From the NCBI GenBank assembly GCA_005784505.1, contig VCAZ01000032.1, positions 3,123,611 through 3,187,610 of the forward strand: 64,000 nt of DNA, written 5' to 3'. How positions within the stretch are numbered: the stretch's first letter is position 1; every line of letters starts with the position of its first letter. Shown one piece after another: positions 11,335-23,276 of the stretch. The notes below the pieces were generated by a model. That model was not told the DNA's origin. It worked only from the letters and a program-made list of their open reading frames with translations, and did not search any database. The position numbers and the translations under genes were made by a program. The DNA comes from Bagarius yarrelli. Taxonomy: Eukaryota > Chordata > Actinopteri > Siluriformes > Sisoridae.

Positions 11335-12300
11335 GTAATTGGACCCTGGACTTCCCAGGATCACAGTCTGTTCGATTGAAAACCTCACCTCCTCCAATCT
11401 CACCATCAGCACTGGGGTTCCTCAGGGATGTGTATTGTCCCCTCTCCTATAGTCCCCTTTCACCTATGACTGCGTACCTGTCTATGCCTCAAACAGCATT
11501 GATAAGTCCGCAGATGAGCCCACGGTGGTAGGCCTGGTGGTAGGTAACAATCTAGCAAACCGATCCAGCACCTAGTAGATGTGAGGACAATAATCTGGAA
11601 GTCAACACCAAGAAGGTCATTGTGGATTTTGAACAAGCTGACAATCACACCCATACTCCAATTCACACTAACCGAGCTGCTGTTGAGCGTTTACCCAGCC
11701 TCAAGTTCCTTGCAATCCACATCTCTGAGGATCTCATCTGGTCTCTGAACTCTTCTATCCCTATCAGAAAACCCTAACAGCACTTATATTTTGGAAGAAG
11801 ACATAAAAAGGCCTGTCTATGCTACAGGATACTAAAGAACTTTTACCGCTGTACCATTGAAAGCATCCCCACAAACTACTTCAGACTGTAAAGCCTGGTG
11901 AAAACCACACAACAAATCATCCACACTCAGCTACCCGTCTTAGAAAATATTCACAAGAAACGCTATCTGCAAATGGGCATGAACAAAGATCCTTCTCACC
12001 CCAACCATTGACTGTTGCCTCAGAGACACACAAACAGACTGAGAAAAAGCTTTTTTGTCCTGTTGCTGTTTCTGCACTGAACATCTGATTATACAGTGTT
12101 AATAATCATTACTGCACTGCCACTTTCTGTACTTTGCACTACTTTATTTTTATGCATCTTTGCACCATCCATAACTATCCATCATTTTTCTGTATATTCC
12201 ATTATACTACTGTATATGGTATTATACTATATATACGAAACTATATATACCCTCATTTATAGAATCCTACTGCACCTTCTGTACATTATTTAATCCCACC
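11335..12300 (+). pseudogene. L2-clade LINE remnant: broken reverse transcriptase 3' part and 3' UTR
   Basis: Conceptual translation in shifting frames gives L2-type RT motifs: STGVPQGCVLSPLL, then a TAG stop (11450-11452), SPFTYDCV, and the catalytic loop degraded to SADEP instead of an ADD motif. Further on come NLEVNTKKVIVDF, AAVERLPSLKFLAIHISEDL and KNFYRCTIESIPTN. Stops and frameshifts mean it cannot act. From about 12,080 the T-rich 'cactgccactttctgtactt' region looks like the L2 3' UTR. It is a 5'-truncated copy typical of LINE insertion. Confidence 0.85.
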
Positions 12301-12814
12301 TCTGTAATTATAAACCTCATACTCTTTATATTTATAATACTGCTATTTATTATAACTAGGCCACTTCTGTTTAACTGCATTGCCGTAATAATTCACATTT
12401 TTTGCTTCCCGACACTTAACGATTGTGAGCTTTTGATTGGTCGACAGTGTGATTGTTGTATAGTTGTGGATTGGTAAGCAGTGAATATCATCTCCCCTAG
12501 TGTTTATCTCACAAAGATTCTTCCGAAGTGATTCGACTCCTTTTTCTCCCATTTTTTGCTGTTTTTCTTATTCTTTTCATACCTTCTCCACATGATTGCT
12601 CAGGTAGAAGCAGCTCGAGTGCTCAGATGGCTGGAACACCATCAGAAAAAGGCTGCCATTTCATCTGTCAATCATTCTCACTGTTTGGTTCCCGCCTGCG
12701 CGAGAGCCTTGTGCGTGTTTCTGCCACAACGATTTGCATCATTATTATTCCACTTAGGCTGATGCTCTGGCTGAGGAAAGCAGGATGCAGAAACAGCTCG
12801 GGGTGCACATTCAC

Positions 12815-12848
<34 letters not shown>

Positions 12849-12900
12849 GCGATCTCTGTATGCTTTCCTAATAAATTGCATTTTTGTCCCAGTTCAAAGA
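12301..12900. other. Intergenic with CA microsatellite
   Basis: No gene seen. A CA/TA microsatellite spans 12,811-12,849. Open frames of 129 and 85 codons here run through it and are called incidental. Confidence 0.6.
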
Positions 12901-13265
12901 ACAAAAGCAAGGAATAATTGTACACTTGATTGAAACAAGGTTATGCAAATGAGCTACAGGGGAGAAAACATAAGAGCCATGTAAGCTCATGCAGACACCT
13001 TTGATCACAATTAACCAGAAAGTCAAACAGTGATTGGGTTTAAAAAAACAATGGCAGCAAACACACACTTTCTCTGTTTTACACACTTCAGGCAAACATC
13101 TGTTTCTCTGTTTCTTCTTCATCTGATGCTTTGTTGTGATCGATCTCTCTGCGGGACCTAATCAGCATTAAGCTCAAGTCTCCGCTAAATAAACGGGATA
13201 ATGTCTTTCCACCGGAAGCTACTTAGATGCAGTACCAGCTATAGTTTACTTTCATTTGTATAAAA
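12901..13265. promoter_or_regulatory. Repeat-free block with POU octamer and TCF/LEF-like words (candidate regulatory element)
   Basis: Holds ATGCAAAT (octamer, about 12,944), 'acctttgatcacaatt' (TCF/LEF-like, about 12,997) and several homeodomain-type ATTA words, with balanced composition and no repeat similarity. Motif content alone is weak evidence, and conservation is not known. Confidence 0.25.
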
Positions 13266-13399
13266 GTAATAGCTTTCTCTACCAGATATCCCAACAATCC
13301 TTTTGTTTTGTTTTTTTTACAGGCAAAAGCATGACTAGCAAGTAAAGATCAACTGATAACCAGTTTTATTGATATTTTTCCTAATACTTAAGCCTGTTT

Positions 13400-13560
13400 T
13401 ATTATTGGTTTTTGGATTTGTAATATCGAATCCATCAATATATCATGTCATCTTGTGGTCGTTTTGTATTTCGACTTGCACACAAGACAAGTCTTACGGC
13501 ACTGTAGCATAAGGAGAGACAAGTCAACAACGGCACTAGTAGAAAAAGTAACTTGAGGAA
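13400..13560 (-). repeat. Dispersed 'GGATCCGATATTACAAAA' repeat, copy 2
   Basis: In reverse the core reads 'tgatggattcgatattacaa', preceded by 'caagttactttttctactag' and 'gttgacttgtctctccttat', matching the copies at 4,445 and 31,500. Confidence 0.6.
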
Positions 13561-13599
13561 TAGACCGTTGATATTTTAATTCAGAGAGTGATTAATATG

Positions 13600-13895
13600 T
13601 GCTTCTTGGCCATCTTGGGCTAAGTCTCTGACTTGTCTGCCATCTTGGATTGAGACTCTGGCTTGTTGGCCATTTTGGATTAAGACTCTGGCTTGTTGGC
13701 CATCTTGGATTTAGGACTCGGGTTTGTTGGTCATCTTGGATTAAGACTCTGGCTAGTTGGCTATCTTGGATTGAGACTCTGGTTTGTTGGCCATCTTGGA
13801 TTTAAGACTCTGGTTTGTTGGTCATCTTGGGCTGAGGTTCTGGCTTGTCTGCCATTTTGGGTTGAGCATCTGGCTTGTTAAACATTTTGGGTCTG
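13600..13895. repeat. 30/31-bp minisatellite, about 9 copies
   Basis: Unit 'gactctggcttgttggccat' plus 'cttggattaa', with unit lengths of 30-31 and point differences. It gives a 62-codon leucine/glycine-rich open frame (13,693-13,881) that I do not take as a gene. Confidence 0.92.
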
Positions 13896-14431
13896 AGCCA
13901 CAATACCAAAAGGTGCTGAGAGTATTATAGCATTATACCTTGGCATTATACCTGGTGCCGGTGGCCATAGTGAGCCATGGTCTGCCATGACAAAGCTTGG
14001 TGTTTCCTGCCCTAAAAATGTTTAGAGGAAACCTCCTCCTCAATACCCCCAAGGGTGAAGTGATTGGTTCCTTTATTTATTGCCTCCTTCAAGGTTGAAC
14101 AATTTAATAGATTAGAAAATTGCATCCGAATGTCATCTTTTATGAATTTTTGCCTTAAAAATGGAAATTTTGCATCGGCATACAAAGAATTTTTGATGTA
14201 TGAGTAAACACAATGGCAGCTAAATCATGCGAACATCCGGGAGCCATTAAAAATCCAAGCCAAGCCAATTTAAGCGAGTTTACGGATTTGATGCATGCTA
14301 TTTCAGTCAGCGAGAGCTGTTCTAAATCATTTTTTGTGTGTATTTTTATTTGTTATTGCCAGATTGGCTTCGATTTGTTTTATTTTTTACTTCGTTTCCA
14401 TGTCTTTACAGAATGTTCAGGGAAGCCATGG

Positions 14432-14551
14432 CTCCAACCTCAAAGATTGTGGGTTCGATTCCCAGCTCCACCTTAACCCCTGATCGCTCAGTTGTATAAA
14501 TGAGATAAATGTAAGTTGCTCTGGATGAGGGTGTCTGCCAAATGCTGTAAA
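14432..14551 (+). mobile_element. tRNA-head SINE with central deletion
   Basis: B box 'gtgggttcgattcccagc', directly joined to 'ccttaacccctgatcgctca', then tail 'atgtaagttgctctggatga' and 'gggtgtctgccaaatgctgt'. The tRNA 5' part and the glutamine-poor body are missing. It lies inside an AT-rich stretch that may itself be an older element. Confidence 0.85.
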
Positions 14552-15008
14552 TGTTTAAAAAAATTTGATCCTGTTGTTGGAAAATGGTAATATTGTTAAT
14601 ATCTTCGGTCGGCTGGAACGAATTATCTGCATTTCAATTATTTATTATGGAATAATTTGTAACACAGTACTAATTTTTTGCCTCGAGAATTAAATTTGTA
14701 TGCCAAGGTTCCGCTGTATTTAAATATTCAAATATATGCAAATAATGAGAAGGGTAATCCAGGTTTTATTGGCATGCAGTGTGTAATATTACATTGAGAA
14801 AAGCCAGGATTCATCGCTAATCGGAGTAAAGTGTAAGGAGTGTGAAATGTCACATGACAAGCTCAGGTCTTTCTGTTAACCTTTATAACATGGTTATATT
14901 AGTCTTACGACACAGGATTCAGCTCAAGTAGTGTATTAGCATGAACGTGAGTGCTATAAAATATTGCAGGTTATCAAGTGTCTGGTCTAGAAATCAGACG
15001 CAATTTCA

Positions 15009-15011
<3 letters not shown>

Positions 15012-15053
<42 letters not shown>
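15012..15053. repeat. (CA)21 microsatellite
   Basis: Perfect CA run on the plus strand. Confidence 0.98.
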
Positions 15054-15054
<1 letters not shown>

Positions 15055-15222
15055 TAATGAGTCTGATTTTTTTAGGAGTTTGTCTGCAGCCTCATGACAT
15101 AAATTAATGAAAAGCGCTTTGCTCGTACTCGCTAACAAATACAAAGAACGCAGTGATTTATGAGTCTTTCCTTGTAGCTGCGGCTGCAGAGGCACTGGGT
15201 TTGTGTAAGCAGAGGAAAAAAA

Positions 15223-15224
15223 GG

Positions 15225-15268
<44 letters not shown>
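15223..15268. repeat. (GA)n microsatellite
   Basis: Near-perfect GA run interrupted by one 'aaagaca' segment. Confidence 0.97.
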
Positions 15269-15271
<3 letters not shown>

Positions 15272-15699
15272 TTGTCAATAAAGTAATCATTAGTATTAGA
15301 TTGGGTTTGTGCACCTTGGCAACCAAAGGCACTTTAAACTGTGGAGGCCACTGGGCTTCCAAATCGATATTCGGATGTGACACGTGCTACAAATTGTCTC
15401 AAACAGCCTCAGAGATGTAAAGGGCAGAGCCCAGGAGTCACATGGTTACATTAGATCATTTTGTTTTTGATAAAATCATGTAATAAAATTTGCCTGTTCA
15501 TAAACACGTGTATTCTGCCAAATTTGAGTATTAAATCTAATTAAAGATTAACCCGATATTGATATTTTTAAGAATCGATACGGATGCCGAAAATTTGCAT
15601 GATGATGTGAGCAATAACCGATATGCAAAAAACGACATTTATCGATTGTTCACCTTCTGTTTTTGAGGCAATGAACTGCTTATCCAGAGAATAGGAATT

Positions 15700-15800
15700 T
15701 AATCACCAGCACCTTTACCAAACTGGACTTTTGGGCCCCTAAGCAAGGCCCTTAACCCTTACCTGCTTAGGCTGGATTAAAATAAACACCTTACATTTAC
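15700..15800 (+). mobile_element. SINE fragment (body)
   Basis: Retains 'gggcccctaagcaaggccct' and 'taacccttacctgcttagg'. The head is weak and the tail is lost. Confidence 0.65.
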
Positions 15801-16727
15801 ATTTCTGGCACTTGTGCTGACGCCTTTATACTAGCTAATAGTAGCGTCATGCTACTCTAGTGCGTCATGCTTCAAGGGATGCGGTAGAGACGTATAATAA
15901 TGTGGAAAAAAGTTGCTATTTTTGCACCCAAAAAAAATTTCCTATTGTTTTATAACATTACAGTTGAGCCACTGATGTAACACAGACTACTTTGTAGCAT
16001 CATCTTAGAACATTTCTGGGTCTTAAACCTGAAAGTTACGTTGCTTTCAGAGAGTTTATTAAGAATATGTTTCCAAGTGTTCTGATTTTCATCAGAGTGA
16101 GTAATACATGTTATTTCTGGGTGAACTATTGCTTTAACATATTCAGTTTCAAATCATCGGTCCAGATCACTAGTAGTTCCTGCGGACTTACGGGGTAACA
16201 CTTGAGTAATTGGTATAGGATTGAGAAGGATTTTACAAGTAATTAAATAAGTTACAAGTTTTTATCTTTGACACATACTATACAGCCTATACAGTTAATT
16301 GAATGGATGTCATAATAGTCAACTGATCCAATTAATTCGATTCAATTTTAATTAAATTGGAGCTTTACAGAACATAATAACCAGTACAAAAGTCCACAAT
16401 TAATGCTATAAAAAAAAGTTATCAAAAGCATCCCTAGTGAGCAGGCCTGGGGCAACTGTCGCAATAAAAAAACTCTTTTAGATGTTATGAGGAAGAAACC
16501 CAGACTCAAAAGGAAACCCATGCTCATTTGGGTGACACTTTATCGCAGAGTGCGTTTTATAATTTGTCTTATTTTAAACAGTAGTGTGATTATGAGCAGT
16601 GTCCTTTCTGTAATTATATACGGTCAGTGGGAAGTGTATGATGGAAGTACGTCCTGCTGACATCCTCAGAGTCCACATAAGGTGAACATTTTTTACTTTA
16701 AATACCCAAGGCAAATCCAACTGGAGC

Positions 16728-16885
16728 CGACAATCTCTGGGTGCCTCAGGATCCTCGCAGGGTAGGGCTTCTTTTACTGAAGGTCTACCAGTGCTTGTAC
16801 AATCTCTGGGTGCCTCAGGATCCTCGCAGGGTTGGCCTTCTTTTACTGAAGGTCTACCAGTGCTTGTACAATCTCTGGGTGCCTT
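16728..16885. repeat. 69-bp tandem repeat, about 2.3 copies
   Basis: Unit 'caatctctgggtgcctcagg' ... 'cttcttttactgaaggtcta' repeats with very few differences. Being 23 codons long it leaves a 114-codon minus-strand frame (16,574-16,918) with a 23-residue repeat. No protein family recognised. Confidence 0.92.
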
Positions 16886-17084
16886 GGGATGGGAATAAAA
16901 AAGGAAACAACTAGACAAACAATCATAGGCTTGTCAGCATCACTTTATAATTATTTACATTATTATTAGTATTAGTATTTTTATTATTATTATTTAAGTT
17001 TGATTGTCTAAGTTTGAAATTAAAATACATCATATATCAATTTATGCATTGTTAAGAGTCACAATTATAATCTGTAGGCAAACA

Positions 17085-17350
17085 ATCTGCCACTGCGGGG
17101 CCCCTGAGCAGGGACCTTATCCCTCAAATCCTTATATGAATTATTAATAGGATTAAAGTAAATCTTAGAACAGGAACTAAAGACAAGTAGTGGCTCAGTA
17201 GTTAAGTTGGTGTTGGACTGCTGATAAGAATATTTGTGAGTTTAATTCCCAGCACCAAAAACAAGCTGTCAGTGCTGCGCCCTTGAGAAAGAAAAATAAC
17301 AAAAATGAAATAAATTTTACTCTGGATAAGGGCGTCTACCAAACGCCAGG
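17085..17350 (+). mobile_element. Two adjacent SINE copies (fragment, then near-complete)
   Basis: 17,085-17,140 is a body fragment ('gccactgcggggcccctgag'). 17,188-17,350 has the head 'gtggctcagtagttaagttg', 'tttaattcccagcacc', a deleted body, and the tail 'actctggataagggcgtcta'. Confidence 0.75.
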
Positions 17351-18221
17351 AATAAATTAGTAAAACAAATTTGATGAAAGTCATGAACATTTCAAGAACA
17401 TTAAGTATGACTAAAAAAAAGAAGAAAAGAAACGAAAAATAAAGAAGTAAATAACAAACAAGCGAAATTCTGCATGATAAATAATTGAACAGAAGCAGCA
17501 TCTGAAAGCGAACTGACTGCCGGTCTGTCGGCTGGATTGTATTTCCTCTGAGATGAAGATTTAATGTCTTGCTTGGTCACATACATCTGCAGAACGTCTG
17601 ATGTCTCGTCTTTGGCTTATTTCGGCACTCGTTCTCTCTCTGTGGATTATGGAGATAAATAGTTCATCATCACCTGCTAAAGGGATTAAAACGCTGTGTG
17701 TGTGTGTCTGTGTGTGTGCATGTGTGCTGCTAGAAGGAACCTGAGGCTCTTAAGTGGCAGAATATCTAAATGGTTCACTGCAGGAATACCTCCACTGTCT
17801 GCTACCTGCTGTGAACTCCTATACTCCTGCTAATATTTAGACAGGCCTGAGAACAGCATGCTTATGACTCAGAATGTTTTTACCCAGACAAAATGGAGGA
17901 GGGGAGGAGACTCAAGAAAAGAAGCGGCAAAACGTTTTGACACTGATGGATGTGTAATGCAATGTACTGTACTGTAAGTGAAGAACGTCAGCCTTGGAAC
18001 GTCAAAGCTCTTGCTGTACAGATTAGCGCATGTGTTTCCTAGTGGCTTTGATTGTAAAAAAAAAAATTTTTGTATTCCCATGCGATATTAATTAAATAAG
18101 TCCTGTCTGATTGGCTGGGTTGAGTCAATGCGTAAGACTTGTTGTTGTGTTGCCTTGTGTCAAATTATCGCAACTGGATGCTAATGCAGCTGAATTTGTT
18201 CTAAGGCGTATGACAGCTTAG

Positions 18222-18385
18222 GTCCTGAACAAGGCCCATAAACCTTAATTTAGGGTCAGTGATTAAGCTCAGTGTTTTAACTCCAGCAACACCAAGCTGC
18301 TAATGCTAAGCCACTAAGTAAGTGATGAGAGAGTTCAAATCCCAACACCTCCAAGCTGTCATTGCTGGGCGCTTAATCTAGGTGG
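18222..18385 (+). mobile_element. Overlapping degraded SINE fragments
   Basis: Two successive body fragments ('caacaccaagctgctaatgc' and 'cacctccaagctgtcattgc') suggest one SINE next to or within another. Confidence 0.55.
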
Positions 18386-18902
18386 TTGAGGACGTTACCG
18401 CAATTCCTGAATTCTTGTAGATCACTCCACCATTTTTCCAGGGGACCATCCTCATCCTATAAAACCTTTTAGCCCATTAAACAAAGATGTACGCTAAAGC
18501 TACTCATGATGACATCATGTATTTTACACTGAAGGCGTTAAAAATTCCCGCCACACTACACAAATAACAATAGAACCTTTCTAAATTTCCCGATAGCCAG
18601 ACCACTAATGGTACAACCCACAACACAGACACCCTTCAGAAACTGCAAGCCGAGAAATCCTGTCTTCCAACGCTGAAATTTCTCATGCTTACAGAAGCAT
18701 GATGTCAAGTCTGCAGGAATCTCAAGTAATAAAGCCTCTGTTTCTGTCTAACCCCAGCATCTGTCCTAGTCTAAGACTGAGCATATGCTCGCTTTAAATT
18801 CTAATTCTTATCCATTAAGTCAAAACCAGCATTACGGCTTGGTGATCCTACGCAATTAACATTTTACATGATATTGTTTAAGCAGTCTCAGAACAAGCTA
18901 GC

Positions 18903-19001
18903 TGGTTGGACTACTGATTAAAAGGTCATGAGTTTAAATCCCAGGATCATCAAAATGTTAATGTCTCTCTGAATAAAGGTATCTGCTAAATGCCGTAAAT
19001 G
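18903..19001 (+). mobile_element. SINE with internal deletion
   Basis: 'ggttggactactgatta', 'catgagtttaaatcccagga' and the tail 'tctgctaaatgccgtaaatg' are kept; the whole central body is deleted. Confidence 0.7.
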
Positions 19002-19608
19002 TGGAACGAGACGACATGGTGGCACCTTTTAAGAATGGCTGGAGTTAGGAGTCTAAAGAACCTGGTTGGTCGAGTGATCTGGTTTGATGACAAAAGAGCC
19101 ACAGAAGGATTAAAGGATTGGTTTTTGGGATTAGGAAGCCAAATCACTCTGAGCGTTTTAGCATTCACGAATGCTCCGTGGTTTTGTGTGTGTAGAGTAA
19201 ATAATTACAACAAACTGATTCTACACAGATATGAGACAATATTTAGAAGAAATCCTTCCCACCAAGGAGTCTAAAAGAACTGAGAAGACACTATTTCACA
19301 CTGTAGATTACATTTTTTGTTGGATATTTGGATATTTTTAAAGCTTTTTACCTCATAGTTATAGTAACAACACAAATTTGTCCCGATGTACACACACACA
19401 CACACACAGGGGACGGATACACTTGAAAGAAAGCGTAAAGGCAGTCCGGAAAACAAAAACAAAAAATGATTGAAATGCACTCTTATATAAAGGGAACATA
19501 AAAGTAAGGTAACCTGAAAACTTTGGAACACTGGTAGTTGAAGGGAAATGGAGTCTGTGGATTGTCGACCGCGTCCAAATAGGACCAAATCGATGCTCTT
19601 TCACATCA

Positions 19609-19800
19609 CATTTACATTTCTGTCGCTTGGCTGATGCCCTTATCTAAAGCAACTTACCTTTTATCCAACTCAGCGATTCAAGATTAAGAACTTTCAGGCG
19701 TCCCAGCAGTGGCAGCTTGGAGGTGCCGGGATTTGAACCCGAAATATGCCAATCAGCGATCCAAAACCTAAACCCCTGAGCTACAGTGGTTACGGTGTTG
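19609..19800 (-). mobile_element. SINE, reverse orientation, near full-length
   Basis: In reverse it has a tRNA-like head 'gtagctcaggggtttaggtt', B box 'cgggttcaaatcccggcacc', body 'agctgccactgctggg' and tail 'aagttgctttagataagggc'. The head differs from other copies here, so it may be another subfamily. Confidence 0.85.
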
Positions 19801-20249
19801 GATTAGATTGCTGATAGGAAGGTTCTATACCCAGCATATCTATACCCGAATGAGTAAACAAAACAGCAAAGTCACTACACGGGGTAAAATAGTGTCTTGT
19901 TTAGTCTTTTGTTCTTCTTGGCGGAAATGTCTATCACTCCTTAGTGCTCCGAGGTCCCTGAGCACTCGTGACAATAAAGCAGCCTCCTAACTGACTTACA
20001 CACACAGTCTCAGAGGTATAAGCACAGTGGAGCGAGCTGAAATCTTAGCGGTGCGTTAATAATGCCTCGTTAAGCAGAAGCTCGTAAATGTTCAGCAAAT
20101 TAAAGCCGCTTTTGAATGGGAGCGGAAAAAAATACTCATCATCAAGTTGTCTAGAGACGTCAAGATCTGACGATGTTCCGAGCCGAGAGGTCATGTGCTT
20201 GTGCAGAAAGCATGAGAAGGTTCACTTAATGAGCATAGTGGAAAACACA

Positions 20250-20292
20250 TTTACATTTATGCCGTTTGGCGGACGCCCTAATCCATGGAGCT
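20250..20292 (-). mobile_element. SINE 3' tail fragment
   Basis: Only the L2-type tail remains, reversed ('cacatttacatttatgccgt', 'ttggcggacgccctaatcca'). Confidence 0.6.
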
Positions 20293-21470
20293 ACGACTAT
20301 TAGAGATTAGAGACTATTATATTCAGTTGTTGGGTGGTGTTACGCATCAATAATGGGTTGTGGTCGGTGTATATATAGACTGGTGAAGAAATGTCTCTGA
20401 GATATACTTCAAAGTGTTGTAGTCATTAACATGGCAAAGGTTTTTTTTTTAATAATTCTCTAATGAAGTTGGTGTTTGAGGAACTCCTCAAAAATCCACA
20501 CACTGGTGATTTACCCCATGGTCAGACTCCTATATCAACACAGCACCAGAACCGGCAGCACTTGTTTCTACCTGTAGCTTGAATGGCTTGTTTATTGGCT
20601 GCTAATTGGCTGCTTTAACAGAGTTTCAAAATGGTCTGACACGCACTCATACACACAAAGAACATATTCCCAACTCTGTTACAGAGTGAGAAGCATTCTT
20701 CTACCAATTTTCCAGACAGTTTACACTGCAACGGGAATGTCTACACATTTTTGGACCAATTTAACATAGCGGCTATTTTTTCAAATACACAAAAATTACC
20801 CATCAACCTAATGTGTTAGCTAATATCAAATGCAGGCTAGCTCACCAGCGCAGTTAGAATTGGAGCAAGACATCAGTCTTAGTGGGAACCATGGATGCTG
20901 CTGCAGAAGAACTTTCACAGAAGCAGCACTGCCTTTCGCTTCTGAGTAACCCTCCCGGGCTTCATTTGTTCATTATCCAGCTTTCTCCTGAACACGCAGC
21001 CGCTGGGTCTGATACTCCTGCTGCTTTATTTCCAACCCCACTTCCTTTAAAGACGTTTCCACTGAACAAGCTTGTGGCTGTTCAACGTAGACATCACCTC
21101 CTAATCAAGCTTTAGGTTCTATGCTGGGACCCCCAGCTCTAACATGCTGAGATGGCTCAGAAGTCATACCCAGAAATGAACAGCTTAAATCACTTTTTTA
21201 CTAGAGATTGATGGAACTGAAATGATTAATAGTCGGACTATTAAAAGTAGCTTATCCTTTCTACACACACTGTTTCTAAACACCTCTGCCATTTTGAACC
21301 TGATTAAAATTCTCATACAGCTGGCTGCGTATTTCTCTCCTCGATCTTGGACACTGTGATAATAGCTCAAACCAACACTTGTAGTACGTTACAATACTCT
21401 GACTTGATGGAACCGTAAGTGCACCGGAACAGAGAAGCTCCTCAGTGTGGCGGCGTTTGCTCTGAAAGGA
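20293..21470. other. Intergenic, no recognised feature
   Basis: A 77-codon plus-strand frame at 20,882-21,115 (starting MGTMDAAAEELSQKQHC) is the most protein-like stretch but matches nothing I know and has no obvious splice sites. It is not called as a gene. Confidence 0.4.
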
Positions 21471-21474
21471 ATTT

Positions 21475-21476
<2 letters not shown>

Positions 21477-21507
<31 letters not shown>
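21477..21507. repeat. (TG)15 microsatellite
   Basis: Perfect TG run on the plus strand. Confidence 0.97.
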
Positions 21508-21508
<1 letters not shown>

Positions 21509-21867
21509 CGCAGGTCTGAGGATTACTAGCTGTGTCTAGTAAAGTGTGACAATAACTCCTGTTGAGAATGACAAAAGAAAAGCTTTTACAACGCACCACA
21601 GGTTTATCTCATATACACACACACATGCTGCTTTAATGGATCAGCCTTCTCTTTCTGGCCAAAAAAAAATGGGGGTCTGTTTCTCAGGGAAAAGAATCAA
21701 CTAATCAAGACATGCCTGAAAACCATCAGAGAACATTAGAGAAAAAACAATAATAAGACAGGGACCAGACTCTTATGACATATGCTGCACCCGAAATCAC
21801 AAACTATTTGAGTAGGTACTACATTTAGGTCGGACCCAGAATAAATCAGATTGGTCAGAAGGTGGTG

Positions 21868-22070
21868 GTTGTGATAGCTCAGCGACCAAAGTATTAGACT
21901 ACTGGTCAGAAGAGCAGAACTTTCGTAGAAGCAGCACTGGATCTCCATGGTTCAATCCCCAAATCTACCAAGCTGCCAAGGCTGGGCCCCTGATGTAGAT
22001 CCTTAACATTCATTTGCTCAGTTGGAGGGTAATGTAAGTTACTCTAGATATAAAAAAATGCCTGATATGC
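21868..22070 (+). mobile_element. SINE with short internal insertion
   Basis: Head 'tgatagctcagcgaccaaag', then an inserted 'agagcagaactttcgtagaa' segment before the B-box 'catggttcaatccccaaat', body 'gctgggcccctgatgtagat', and tail 'atgtaagttactctagatat'. Confidence 0.7.
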
Positions 22071-23150
22071 GACTGGGTTTGAATTCAGCCTCCAGCTCAT
22101 GTCCAAGTTTCCCCTGTGCTTTACGGTTACCTTCAGAGTCTCCAGTTCCCATGCTGTTGAGGCTGATCAGCATTCATCCAGAGTGTCTCTCATCTTGTAC
22201 CCAGAGTCCCCTCTGCTAGACTCTAGGTTTGCTTGATAATCAGATGTGTAAAACCAGCACCATGTTAATGCCCCTCTGTGCTGATTAGGATTCAGTACCA
22301 CGGAGAGCAACAGTCATTTAATCAGAGAGAATTATGGCGTAATTATCAGGTAAGCGCATGGACTGAGTCTGATCCTGTTGGACGGACAAAGCGTGCAGCG
22401 TCTTACATACCTCTTCCGCCTCTCTGATTCGCTCAGTTTTATGCCAGCGGTTTTGTTTTTTTTACTGCTTTATTTGTCCCAGCTTCAAACTCCGAGACAT
22501 CAAATATTCAGAGATAATAGTTGCTGGTGTATTTTTTCTTGTTAATTGACTCATTTTCCCTCCTACTGCAGCAGCAGGGGGAATGGATTCATCCTGTGTT
22601 TGAAGATGTTTATATTTGATTATATCACTGGAGAAAAAAAAAAATACGAAGGTGTGTTTCTTTTGAATTAACACGTCTCAATGAGATTTTAATTATTAGC
22701 TGGAAAGAAATACTTTTAAGAAACAGAGTAAATGGGGTAGGGGAGGGGTTAATGCGAATGATTTTCTGGTGTAACTCTTTAGTATGCAATTGAAGGGTTG
22801 AGAGAAAAGGGTCTTCCTTTTGATTTGGAAAAAAAGATGTAGTTCAGTGGATGTCCCTGGTATTTAACATACAATATAAACCGTAACATTATCCAATAAA
22901 CTACCACTGAGAAGACCACCACTGATATTTGATTCAATTAGATTTATGTGTGTGGTGTGTGTGGAGTTTTCATGTGTTGTAGGCTTAATAGCATCTTAAG
23001 TTGTCTGTAGTATGTGTGATTGTGCTTTGTCCAGGTCCAGGTCAAAAAGGTCTCCAAGGACAAAACCTAAGATTCAAAGTGTAGAATAAGCTGTAACAGA
23101 AAATGGGTGGGTAAATAAATATGAATGTAGGGATATATAGTTTGGTTTGG
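22071..23150. other. Intergenic, no recognised gene
   Basis: Unique-looking DNA with homeodomain-type 'taattatcagg' words near 22,335. Nothing codes recognisably. Confidence 0.45.
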
Positions 23151-23182
23151 ATAGACAGGCAGACAGACAGGCAGACAGACAC

Positions 23183-23272
<90 letters not shown>
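23151..23272. repeat. CAGA/GATA compound microsatellite
   Basis: CAGACAGG units pass into about 22 perfect GATA units. The isoleucine/tyrosine/leucine/serine frames of 70-145 codons on the minus strand come from it. Confidence 0.98.

Positions 23273-23276
<4 letters not shown>

Noticed and set aside
12528..12917. 129-codon plus-strand frame
   Set aside because: Carries a CA microsatellite (HTHTHT run), overlaps frames on the other strand, and has no recognised domain.
13600..13895. CRISPR-like regular repeats
   Set aside because: Direct adjacent 30-31 bp units without unique spacers, in vertebrate DNA: a minisatellite.
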